DNA of 64,000 nt from Lachnospiraceae bacterium (GTDB lineage Bacteria; Bacillota; Clostridia; Lachnospirales; Lachnospiraceae), in contig JAFYCS010000106.1 of NCBI GenBank assembly GCA_017539565.1, forward strand, positions 1 through 64,000. Direction: 5' to 3'. The notes under the pieces were generated by a model that saw only the letters and a program-made list of their open reading frames with translations, ran no database searches and was not told the origin of the DNA. Each line of letters begins with the position of its first letter. Position 1 is the first letter of the stretch. Below, piece after piece: positions 42,714 through 50,639 of the stretch. The position numbers and the translations under genes are program-made.

Positions 42714-44215
42714 AAAAGAAAAAACGGATCACACAGAAAACCTTTGTTTTTACGGCTGTTATCGGAAGTGTCCTGATAATGGCTATACTGGTGGTAAGTA
42801 CTTTATGGTCTTCAAAGATGACAAACTCCGCTACGAACGAAGCCGTCTCCGCAGTGAGCGAATTTTATCTGGAAGCGATGGCGGACCGCCGCGCAAAGAC
42901 CATCACCAACCTGATCAACAACAACTTTGACCAGATGGAAAAGGCTATGGCCTTTATTGCCGATGAGGACATAAGAACCCAGGAAGATCTGCGTTTATCC
43001 ATAGGAAGGATAAAATCCCTGCTGTCACTGGACCGCTTTGCAGTGGTGGATTCCGACAATGTTGTTTATACGCGGTATACAACTTATACAGGCGGCAGCA
43101 GACATTCATTCCTGGCGGAAGAAAAGATGGATGAAAGAGATATCAGTACCGTATTGATGTACGGTTCTTCAAAGCGGCTATGTCTTGCGGCGCCTGCGCA
43201 GGGGATAAAACTGATGGGTAAGAACATCAAAGCCTGCTTTGTCCAGATAGACATTAAGGAAATAGTCGACCTGCTGGCGTTTGACGATCAGGGCAGAACG
43301 CATTTCGCCCTGTATTCCCAAAACGGAGAAAACCTCTCCGGTACCGAACTGGGACCTTATATAGCCGAAAAGAATCTTTTTGAGGCTGTCAAAGGAGTGA
43401 TCCCTGATGATGAATGGAATTCAAACCGCGATAACTTTTCAAAAGGCATCGAGGGAAGCATAACATTTACGGCGGACGGCGCAGAAGAAACGCTCTGTTA
43501 CGTGCCTATCACAGGTACGGACTGGAAGATGGCGGTATTGATCCGCGAGAGTGTTATCCATGATACGATCCGTGATATAAGCGAAAAGAGCATGGCCGCA
43601 AGCCGTAATCTGATCATAGCCATACTGGTACTGGTATTGCTGTTTGCTGTTATTCTGATCGTGGAATTCGGAGTGCTGTCGTACAATAAGCTCGAAGACG
43701 AGAAGGAAAAGAGTAAAAACCTTCATACCATGGCCAATACGGATTCCATGACGGGCGTAAGGAATAAGAATGCTTATTCATATATTGAAACGGATCTGAA
43801 CGAAAAAATAAAGAATAAGGAGATCGGCAATCTGGCTGTTATCGTGTGTGACGTTAACGGGCTTAAGCTGATCAATGATACCCAGGGACACGCGGCGGGA
43901 GACAAGCTTATCAAAGATGCCAGCAAAATGATCTGCGAATATTTTCCTCATGGTGCGGTATTCAGGATAGGCGGTGATGAGTTTACGGTCATCCTTAAGG
44001 AGAAGGGCTTCGATACCATGAACGAAACCATACCCGAGTTTAACCGTAAAGTGGAGGAGAATATCAAAACAGGGGACGTGGTGATATCGATAGGATATTC
44101 TGCTCTGAAACAGGAAGATGAGCAGCTTCATGACGTTTTTGAACGTGCTGATCATATGATGTACAAACGCAAAAAAGAATTAAAGGAAATGGGTGCACCC
44201 ACCAGACCGGAGTAG
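42710..44215 (+). CDS. Diguanylate cyclase with extracellular sensor
   Basis: A 501-residue membrane protein. Two helices (about 12-33 and 296-318) flank an extracellular dCache-like sensor. The GGDEF domain follows: DSMTGVRNKNAYSY, then VCDVNGLKLINDTQGHAAGDK and the signature RIGGDEF at residues 419-425. The inhibitory I-site RxxD before it is absent (YFPHGAVF), so product feedback is not expected. It should make cyclic di-GMP. Translation is coupled to the sugar-binding lipoprotein, and an HD-GYP phosphodiesterase is encoded two genes upstream. Confidence 0.93.
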   Translation: MKKKKRITQKTFVFTAVIGSVLIMAILVVSTLWSSKMTNSATNEAVSAVSEFYLEAMADRRAKTITNLINNNFDQMEKAMAFIADEDIRTQEDLRLSIGRIKSLLSLDRFAVVDSDNVVYTRYTTYTGGSRHSFLAEEKMDERDISTVLMYGSSKRLCLAAPAQGIKLMGKNIKACFVQIDIKEIVDLLAFDDQGRTHFALYSQNGENLSGTELGPYIAEKNLFEAVKGVIPDDEWNSNRDNFSKGIEGSITFTADGAEETLCYVPITGTDWKMAVLIRESVIHDTIRDISEKSMAASRNLIIAILVLVLLFAVILIVEFGVLSYNKLEDEKEKSKNLHTMANTDSMTGVRNKNAYSYIETDLNEKIKNKEIGNLAVIVCDVNGLKLINDTQGHAAGDKLIKDASKMICEYFPHGAVFRIGGDEFTVILKEKGFDTMNETIPEFNRKVEENIKTGDVVISIGYSALKQEDEQLHDVFERADHMMYKRKKELKEMGAPTRPE

Positions 44216-44227
44216 CAGATTATCGCG

Positions 44228-44256
44228 TTGACACAAGTAAAAGCTTAAAGTATAAT
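44228..44256 (+). promoter_or_regulatory. Consensus SigA promoter of glnA
   Basis: TTGACA (44228-44233) and TATAAT (44251-44256), both perfect, with a 17-bp spacer: the strongest promoter in the window. Transcription should begin near 44263, giving a 108-base leader before glnA. Confidence 0.88.
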
Positions 44257-44270
44257 CACATGAGTTGACA

Positions 44271-44310
44271 CAAAGGGGTGCCCGTGCAAGGGTGCCCTTT
44301 GCGCTTTTTT
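44271..44310 (+). terminator. Leader terminator (attenuator) upstream of glnA
   Basis: CAAAGGG (44271-44277) pairs with CCCTTTG (44295-44301); an inner helix TGCCC/GGGTG with loop GTGCAA stacks on it after one bulged G. TTTTTT follows at 44305-44310. It starts only about eight bases into the predicted glnA transcript, so it can serve both as terminator of the cyclase gene and as an attenuator of glnA. A second hairpin, GATCCG (44335-44340) with CGGATC (44349-44354), lies just before the glnA ribosome site. An ANTAR protein is encoded directly after glnA. Confidence 0.75.
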
Positions 44311-44370
44311 GGACGGTGCAGAGACAAACAAAAGGATCCGCTTAAGGACGGATCATGAAAGGAAGGGCTT

Positions 44371-45705
44371 ATGAAATACACAAAGGAAGAGATACTGGCA
44401 TTTGCAGAGGAAGAGAACGTTGAATTCATCCGTCTGCAGTTTACCGATGTTTTCGGGAATCTTAAGAATATGGCTATCACGGCAAGCCAGCTTGAGAAGG
44501 CGCTCAATAATGAGGTCATGTTTGACGGCTCCACCATAGACGGATTTGAAAGACTGGGTGAGTCGGATATGTATCTTTATCCCGATCCCGATACCTGGGT
44601 GATACTGCCCTGGAGACCCCAGAGCGGAAAGGTTGCCCGTATGCTCTGCGATGTGTATACGATGGACAGAAAGCCTTTTGAAGGCGATCCCAGACGTGTG
44701 CTCAAGCGCGCCGTAGAAAAGGCTGCAGAGATGGGCTATACCTTCCATGTTGGACCCGAGTGTGAATTCTTCCTTTTCCGCACGGACGAGGACGGACAGC
44801 CTACGACCCAGACAGAAGAGCAGGAGCGTGCGGGATATTTTGATATAGGCCCCATCGACGGCGGTGAGAATGCAAGGCGTGATATGGTGCTCACCCTTGA
44901 AGAGATGGGCTTTGACATTGAGTCTTCTTACCATGAGATGGCGCCTGCCCAGCACGAGATCGATTTCAGTCATGATGAGGCGCTTAAGACAGCCGATAAC
45001 GTTGTTACATTTAAGATGGCAGTAAAGACCATTGCCCGCAGGCACGGTCAGCATGCAACCTTTATGCCCAAGCCCAAGTACGGCAACAACGGTTCGGGTA
45101 TGCATCTTAATATGTCGCTTCACAGAAATGGTGAGAATATCTTCAGGGATGACAATTCACCTTATGGCATAAGTCAGGAAGCAATGTGGTTCATAGGCGG
45201 TGTGCTTAAGCATATCAAGGGTATGACAGCAGTGCTCAATCCCCTTGTTAATTCATATAAGAGACTGGTACCGGGCTTTGATGCTCCCGTATGGATAAGC
45301 TGGAGCGGCAAAGGCAGAGGGCCTTTACTGGGAATACCTGCCAATAAAGGTGCAAAGGCAAGAATAGAATTAAGAAGTCCCGATTCATCAGCCAACCCCT
45401 ATCTGGCCATGGCGGTGGTACTGCGTGCAGGACTTGACGGTATAGAACACAAGATCGATCCTCCGGCTCCGGTTGAGGAGAATCTGCTTTCCAAGACCCC
45501 TGCGGAAATGGAAGCCATGGGGCTTGAATACCTGCCCACCAATCTGATGGATGCTATAAGGGAACTTGACAAGGATGAACTTGTAAAGGATGCATTGGGA
45601 GAACACGCGGCACCTTTATATATTGCATGCAAGAAAAAGGAATTTATGGAATACAGTGCGCAGGTTTCCCAGTGGGAAGTAGACAGATATCTTTTTAAAT
45701 ATTAA
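44371..45705 (+). CDS. glnA: Glutamine synthetase type I
   Basis: A 444-residue GSI-alpha enzyme making glutamine from glutamate, ammonia and ATP. The N-terminal beta-grasp domain (EFIRLQFTDVFGNLKNMAI) is followed by the catalytic barrel: FDGSTIDGF, VGPECEFFLF (metal Glu), QHEIDFSHDEAL, MPKPKYGNNGSGMHLNMSL and NPLVNSYKRLVPGFDAPV. There is no adenylylation-site extension, as usual for the 444-residue class regulated by feedback. AAAGGAAGGG precedes the start. It is followed two bases later by an ANTAR antiterminator gene. Confidence 0.97.
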   Translation: MKYTKEEILAFAEEENVEFIRLQFTDVFGNLKNMAITASQLEKALNNEVMFDGSTIDGFERLGESDMYLYPDPDTWVILPWRPQSGKVARMLCDVYTMDRKPFEGDPRRVLKRAVEKAAEMGYTFHVGPECEFFLFRTDEDGQPTTQTEEQERAGYFDIGPIDGGENARRDMVLTLEEMGFDIESSYHEMAPAQHEIDFSHDEALKTADNVVTFKMAVKTIARRHGQHATFMPKPKYGNNGSGMHLNMSLHRNGENIFRDDNSPYGISQEAMWFIGGVLKHIKGMTAVLNPLVNSYKRLVPGFDAPVWISWSGKGRGPLLGIPANKGAKARIELRSPDSSANPYLAMAVVLRAGLDGIEHKIDPPAPVEENLLSKTPAEMEAMGLEYLPTNLMDAIRELDKDELVKDALGEHAAPLYIACKKKEFMEYSAQVSQWEVDRYLFKY

Positions 45706-45707
45706 AT

Positions 45708-46253
45708 ATGAGCCTGATAGTTCTGTTTGGAAAAACAGAAGAAGGCAGAGCCATAAGGGGCATACTGATGAAGGGCGGCTATGATGTGGACGCATTGTGT
45801 TCTACAGGTGCCCAGGCTCTTACCGAGGCGGATAACCTGGGTGGAGGTATCATTATCTATGGATATAAGTATCCCGATATGATATACTCGGAACTCAAGG
45901 AGTATCTTCCCCGGGGTTTTGAGATGCTTTTGATCGCATCGGCTTCGCTTGTTGAAGAAGGCGTGCCAGAGGAAGTAGTGGCTCTTACCATGCCTTTAAA
46001 GACCGTGGATCTTTATTCCACCCTTGGCATGATGCTGGGCAGGCAGGCCAGGAGGAAAAAGAAGCTGCGGAGCATGCCTAAAAAGCGCAGCGCCGAAGAA
46101 CAGGAGATCATCGACAAGGCAAAGGCGGTACTTATGGACCGTAACCATATGAGTGAGGAAGAGGCACACCGCTATCTGCAGAAATGCAGTATGGAGAGCG
46201 GAACGGGACTGGTCGAGAGCGCACAGATGGTGCTGACGCTGATGGACAGCTGA
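45708..46253 (+). CDS. ANTAR-domain antiterminator, NitR-like
   Basis: A 181-residue RNA-binding regulator. Residues 1-115 look like a degenerate receiver domain without the usual acidic pocket (LIVLFGKTEEGRAIRGILMK). A basic linker (RRKKKLRSMPKKR) leads to a C-terminal ANTAR domain, EEQEIIDKAKAVLMDRNHMS and EEEAHRYLQKCSMESG. ANTAR proteins bind leader hairpins and prevent terminator formation. Clostridial glnA-nitR pairs are known to work this way. The position two bases after glnA and the terminator in the glnA leader fit the same circuit here. Confidence 0.9.
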   Translation: MSLIVLFGKTEEGRAIRGILMKGGYDVDALCSTGAQALTEADNLGGGIIIYGYKYPDMIYSELKEYLPRGFEMLLIASASLVEEGVPEEVVALTMPLKTVDLYSTLGMMLGRQARRKKKLRSMPKKRSAEEQEIIDKAKAVLMDRNHMSEEEAHRYLQKCSMESGTGLVESAQMVLTLMDS

Positions 46254-46291
46254 GAACAGATTAAGTAAAGACACGTCAGGAGAAGTTTCGG

Positions 46292-47974
46292 ATGCATGAG
46301 GAAGAAGTTCAGGTACACGAGAAAGAACTTCAAATGCGAAAGGCAGTAATATACGCGATAATAGCAATATCCGTTATTGTCATATGTGATGTTTTTTTCT
46401 TTCGTAATATTATTTTTACGGATTATATGCTTGGGAATCTGGGTGACGGACTTTTCTGCAATCTGATCACCGAGCACTGGTGGCAGGTGATCCTGGGAAA
46501 TGAGGGCCTTGCCGAGCTGCCGTTTTATTATCCGGCTGAAAATGTCCTGGGATATTCGGATATGATGCTTGGATTTGGCCTGATCCATTCGGTTTTCAGA
46601 TTAGCCGGTATAAATGTTTATTATGCATTTGAGATAACACTCTTTGTAATGCATTTGATGGGAAGCCTGACAATGTATTATCTGCTGCACAATGAACTTG
46701 GTACAGGCAGAGTCTGGAGTATGCTCGGTACAATAGCGTTCTCATATTCTTGTGCCCTTTCCGCCCAGTCATATCATCCGCAGCTTATGGCGATAGGAAT
46801 GATGCCGGTGCTTTTTGTGCTGTTTTTGAGATTCCGGCGTTTCAGGGATAACAGGATCAAAAGAAATATATATGCGTTCCTCACGATCGGGTGGTTTGCG
46901 CTTCTTACATACACTGCGTGGTATTGGGCATGTCTTACGGGACTCTTTGTCTGTGTTTATCTGCTTGTCCTGCTGATCGGAAAGATCAGGAGTTTAAAAA
47001 GCTTTATCACACAGGCGTTGGATGAAGTAAAGAAGATAGGGATCGATATTATTGCCTATATCGTCTGGTTTGTTGTTTTATACATCCCTTTTTTGCGGAT
47101 CTATCTGCCTGTCCTGGGAGAGATGGGCGGATACAAGGAGGTGTTTTATCCCCAGCCTCACGTATTATTCAATGTTACTGTAAAAAATGTAATGCTTGGG
47201 TGGCTGATAGAAAAAATAGGATGGGAACAGATGGATCTGGACGATAATGCCGGTTTTTCCGTTGTGCTGCTTGCGTTGTTCTTAGTGATATTTATCATGA
47301 TCCTTGTGAAAGGGAATAAGATAGGGAAATCCGAAGGCTTTTTTGTCCGCTGTATATATATCAGCATATTTATATGTATGATATTACCCATGGGATTCGG
47401 AGAGGAACGTAAGTCTTTGTGGAGCCTGATAAAGGTGATACTTCCGCCTTTAAGCACGATCCGCGCTATGGGAAGGGTTTATTTATGGCTAACATTTCCC
47501 ATGGCGATCATCTGTGCGGTCTGGGGAGAAAAACTGTTAAAAAGAATGCCGGCCTGGTCCATTGCATTGCTGGCGCTGCTGTTGTTTTTTTCACAGATCA
47601 TGCGTGGCGGCCTGTATAAAGAAAACTTTATTCCCAAAAATCAGATCGCATATGACGCCACGATCCCCGATGCGCCGGAGGATATGAAGTGCTTCTATAT
47701 CGTAGATCCGGAGCTGCATGATTGGGATTATTATATCTATCAGATGGAGGCTTATGAGATCGCTGCGAATAAACATTACAAGACAATAAACGGACATTCG
47801 GGACAGGCGCCGGATGAGTGGGCACTGTGGAGCCCTGAGTGGCCGGATTATGAAGAAATGGTAAAATCCTGGATAGAGATAAACGGTTTGGATCATGTTT
47901 ATGCTTATGACCGTACCAACCGGATATGGATACCCTGGGAAGAAAGGAATGCAGAGTTAAATGAAATTCGTTAA
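46292..47974 (+). CDS. Polytopic membrane protein, probable GT-C fold glycosyltransferase
   Basis: A 560-residue protein with about eleven transmembrane helices and a soluble C-terminal domain of about 100 residues. After the first helix a long external loop contains TDYMLGNLGDGLFCN, an Asp-bearing loop placed like the catalytic Asp of GT-C enzymes; WWQ and FYYPAENVLGYSD follow. This layout resembles YfhO/PMT-like lipid-linked sugar transferases, though I find no decisive signature. The start at 46292 uses AGGAGA, eight bases away. Its last 14 bases overlap dapF. Confidence 0.6.
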   Translation: MHEEEVQVHEKELQMRKAVIYAIIAISVIVICDVFFFRNIIFTDYMLGNLGDGLFCNLITEHWWQVILGNEGLAELPFYYPAENVLGYSDMMLGFGLIHSVFRLAGINVYYAFEITLFVMHLMGSLTMYYLLHNELGTGRVWSMLGTIAFSYSCALSAQSYHPQLMAIGMMPVLFVLFLRFRRFRDNRIKRNIYAFLTIGWFALLTYTAWYWACLTGLFVCVYLLVLLIGKIRSLKSFITQALDEVKKIGIDIIAYIVWFVVLYIPFLRIYLPVLGEMGGYKEVFYPQPHVLFNVTVKNVMLGWLIEKIGWEQMDLDDNAGFSVVLLALFLVIFIMILVKGNKIGKSEGFFVRCIYISIFICMILPMGFGEERKSLWSLIKVILPPLSTIRAMGRVYLWLTFPMAIICAVWGEKLLKRMPAWSIALLALLLFFSQIMRGGLYKENFIPKNQIAYDATIPDAPEDMKCFYIVDPELHDWDYYIYQMEAYEIAANKHYKTINGHSGQAPDEWALWSPEWPDYEEMVKSWIEINGLDHVYAYDRTNRIWIPWEERNAELNEIR

Positions 47975-48827
47975 GATGCAGGGCTGCGGCAACGATTATG
48001 TATACGTTGACGGCAGCAGGGAAAAAGTGGAGAACAAGCCGGAAGTGGTAAGAAGGTTAAGTGACCGCCACTTCGGAATAGGCGGAGACGGCGTGATCTT
48101 CATCAATCCATCAGATGAAGCAGACTTTGAGATGGAGATGTACAATGCCGACGGCAGCCGCTCGGAGATGTGCGGAAACGGTATACGCTGCGTTGCAAAG
48201 TACGTATATGATTACGGCCTTACGGATAAGAACCCCGTAAAGATAATAAGCGGCGGAAGTGTAAAGACGCTGACCCTCCATTTAAAAGACGGAAAGGTAG
48301 ATACCGTTACCGTAAATATGGGTGAGCCTGTATTAGATCCGGAGAAGATCCCGGTGGACAGCACACAGTTTGCCGATGATAAGGAAGGGATCAAAGACCG
48401 TCTTATAAAACTCGATGACGGTAAGGGAGATAAATGGGAATGCCGTGTGACCTGCGTGTCCATGGGCAATCCCCATGCAGTAACTTATGTAGACAGTGTT
48501 GATGATATAGACATGGAGCATATCGGACCCGTGCATGAGCATCATCCGGCATTCCCCAAAGCTGTTAATACCGAATTCATCCAGGTCATCGATGAGAGTC
48601 ACCAGCGTATGCGTGTATGGGAGCGCGGCACGGGGGAGACCTTAGCCTGCGGTACCGGAGCCTGTGCATCGGTGGTATCTTCCATACTTAACGGAAAGAC
48701 GGGAAGAAGCGTTACAGTCAGTCTTCCCGGAGGAGAACTCTTCATAGAATGGAAGGAAGAGGATAATTGTGTATATATGACCGGTCCTGCAAGGGTGGTC
48801 TTTGAAGGAGAGGTGGAATTATGTTAA
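47961..48827 (+). CDS. dapF: Diaminopimelate epimerase
   Basis: A 288-residue DapF that converts LL- to meso-diaminopimelate for lysine and peptidoglycan. The two catalytic cysteines are Cys71 (EMCGNGIRC) and Cys230 (ACGTGACA). The N-terminal KMQGCGNDYVYVD and the GIGGDGV motif are typical. The ATG lies inside the end of the preceding membrane-protein gene, with a good site (AGAGTT is weak, but the overlap suggests coupling). It overlaps dapL by seven bases; the two catalyse consecutive steps. Confidence 0.97.
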   Translation: MKFVKMQGCGNDYVYVDGSREKVENKPEVVRRLSDRHFGIGGDGVIFINPSDEADFEMEMYNADGSRSEMCGNGIRCVAKYVYDYGLTDKNPVKIISGGSVKTLTLHLKDGKVDTVTVNMGEPVLDPEKIPVDSTQFADDKEGIKDRLIKLDDGKGDKWECRVTCVSMGNPHAVTYVDSVDDIDMEHIGPVHEHHPAFPKAVNTEFIQVIDESHQRMRVWERGTGETLACGTGACASVVSSILNGKTGRSVTVSLPGGELFIEWKEEDNCVYMTGPARVVFEGEVELC

Positions 48828-50035
48828 AAGCAAATCAGGATTATCTTAAGTTACCCGGCAGTTATCTGTTTTCTACAGTGGCAAGAAAGCAGAGGGAGTT
48901 TTCAGAGAAGCATCCGGAGAAGGAGATCATCAGACTAAGTATTGGTGATGTTACGCAGCCTATCGCTCCGATCATCATCGATGCACTTCACCGTGCGGTA
49001 GATGAGATGGCTTCGACAACGGGATTTCACGGATACGCACCGGATTTGGGTTATGAGTTTCTGCGTAATGCCATAGCAGAGAATGATTATAAGGCAAGAG
49101 GCTGCGAGGTGTCTCCCGATGAAGTCTTTGTTTCAGACGGAGCAAAGGGCGACTGCGGAAACATACAGGAGATATTCGATAAGGATTGTAAAGTGGCTGT
49201 ATGTGATCCTGTGTACCCTGTATATGTTGATACCAACGTAATGGCGGGCCGCACCGGTACCTATGATGAGAAGACCGGTGTCTGGTCGGATGTGATCTAT
49301 ATGCCCTGCCTTAAGGAAAACGGCTTTGCACCCCAGCTGCCTGCGGAGAAACCGGATCTTATCTATCTGTGCTTTCCCAACAATCCCACAGGTGCGACAA
49401 TTACAAAAGCACAGCTTCAGGAATGGGTTGATTATGCAAATAAGAATAAAGCTGTTATAATCTATGATGCAGCATATGAGGCATATATTTCGGAGGAGGA
49501 TGTACCTCACAGTATATATGAATGTGAAGGTGCAAGAAACTGCGCGATAGAGATACATTCATTCTCTAAGAATGCGGGATTTACGGGACTCCGTCTTGGA
49601 TATACAGTTATCCCCAAAGAACTCGAAGCTGACGGAGTTAAACTTCATGCACTTTGGGCAAGAAGACACGGCACCAAATATAACGGTGCTCCTTATATCA
49701 TCCAGCGTGCCGGTGAAGCTGTTTATTCTCCTGCAGGTAAGGAACAGTTAAAGGCGCAGGTTGCATACTATATGAAGAATGCAGCTTACATAAGGGAAGG
49801 CCTTACGGAAGCAGGTTACAAAGTATCCGGCGGCATCAACGCACCATACATCTGGCTGGAGACTCCCGATAATATGACCAGCTGGGAGTTCTTCGATCAT
49901 CTTCTGGAGAAGGCAGGTGTTGTGGGCACTCCCGGTTCGGGATTCGGACCTTCCGGTGAACATTATTTCCGTCTTACGGCGTTCGGAAGTTTTGAGAACA
50001 CTGTAGCGGCTATCAAAAGGATAAAGGAGATGTGA
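48821..50035 (+). CDS. dapL: LL-diaminopimelate aminotransferase
   Basis: A 404-residue PLP enzyme that makes LL-diaminopimelate directly from tetrahydrodipicolinate and glutamate, bypassing succinyl or acetyl intermediates. Hallmarks: LSIGDVTQPIAPIIIDALH, GYAPDLGYEFLRNAIAENDY, FVSDGAKGDCGNIQEIF, CFPNNPTGATI and the cofactor Lys250 in HSFSKNAGFTGLRLG. AAGGAGAGG lies inside dapF. Together with dapF it gives the DapL route for meso-diaminopimelate. Confidence 0.97.
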   Translation: MLKANQDYLKLPGSYLFSTVARKQREFSEKHPEKEIIRLSIGDVTQPIAPIIIDALHRAVDEMASTTGFHGYAPDLGYEFLRNAIAENDYKARGCEVSPDEVFVSDGAKGDCGNIQEIFDKDCKVAVCDPVYPVYVDTNVMAGRTGTYDEKTGVWSDVIYMPCLKENGFAPQLPAEKPDLIYLCFPNNPTGATITKAQLQEWVDYANKNKAVIIYDAAYEAYISEEDVPHSIYECEGARNCAIEIHSFSKNAGFTGLRLGYTVIPKELEADGVKLHALWARRHGTKYNGAPYIIQRAGEAVYSPAGKEQLKAQVAYYMKNAAYIREGLTEAGYKVSGGINAPYIWLETPDNMTSWEFFDHLLEKAGVVGTPGSGFGPSGEHYFRLTAFGSFENTVAAIKRIKEM

Positions 50036-50036
50036 T

Positions 50037-50585
50037 ATGGCGAAGGCAGCGGTATTTCTGGCAGACGGTTTCGAAGAAGTGGAGGCTATGGCCCCCATCG
50101 ACATATTAAGAAGAGGCGGTATAGATGTTACAACCGTATCTATCATGGGGCGGAAAGAGATACACGGTTCTCACGGGATCGATGTCATGGCGGACGCTCT
50201 GATAGAGGATACGGATCTGGATCAGATGGATATGCTCATACTGCCCGGCGGTAAAATGGGAACCCGGAATGAGGAAGCCTGTGAAGCGCTTAAAGCAAAA
50301 GTGAAAGAATTTGATGCTGCAGGTAAATATGTTGCTGCTATCTGTGCCGCGCCTACAATACTTGGACATCTTGGGATAGTAAACGGCAGGAAGGCAACCT
50401 GCTACGGCGGGCTTGAGGGAGAGCTTAAAGGCGCTGATACCTGTACGGATCCCGTTGTAGTTGACGGACATATCATCACTTCCCGCGGCATGGGAACTTC
50501 CGTGGCTTTCGGGCTTAAGCTGCTTGAGATATTCACCGGTAAGGAAAGTGCGGAAAATATGGCAAAGGCAATAATGGTTCCGTAA
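50037..50585 (+). CDS. DJ-1/PfpI family protein
   Basis: A 182-residue DJ-1 superfamily protein. The nucleophile Cys103 is in AAICAAPTIL, the partner Glu in DGFEEVEAM, and a basic-acidic end GTSVAFGLKLLEI is typical of the YajL/DJ-1 clade. These proteins protect against reactive carbonyls or act as glyoxalase-like enzymes. The start is one base after dapL with AAGGAG in its end, so it belongs to the dapF-dapL transcript. No terminator hairpin with T tract follows. Confidence 0.92.
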   Translation: MAKAAVFLADGFEEVEAMAPIDILRRGGIDVTTVSIMGRKEIHGSHGIDVMADALIEDTDLDQMDMLILPGGKMGTRNEEACEALKAKVKEFDAAGKYVAAICAAPTILGHLGIVNGRKATCYGGLEGELKGADTCTDPVVVDGHIITSRGMGTSVAFGLKLLEIFTGKESAENMAKAIMVP

Positions 50586-50639
50586 AGAAAGTCTCACGGT
50601 ATCTACCCCCCCTACTATTTGTGATCGACAGGAGGCAAT

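Noticed and set aside
44263-44370. Canonical dual-hexaloop ANTAR target in the glnA leader
   Set aside because: I could fold two hairpins but neither loop matches AxxGxx, so I report only the attenuator, not a defined ANTAR site.
46292-46345. Repeated heptapeptide-like start of the membrane protein (HEEEVQ/HEKELQ) as a functional repeat
   Set aside because: Only two imperfect copies; more likely a charged cytoplasmic N-terminus, or the true start may be the later Met.
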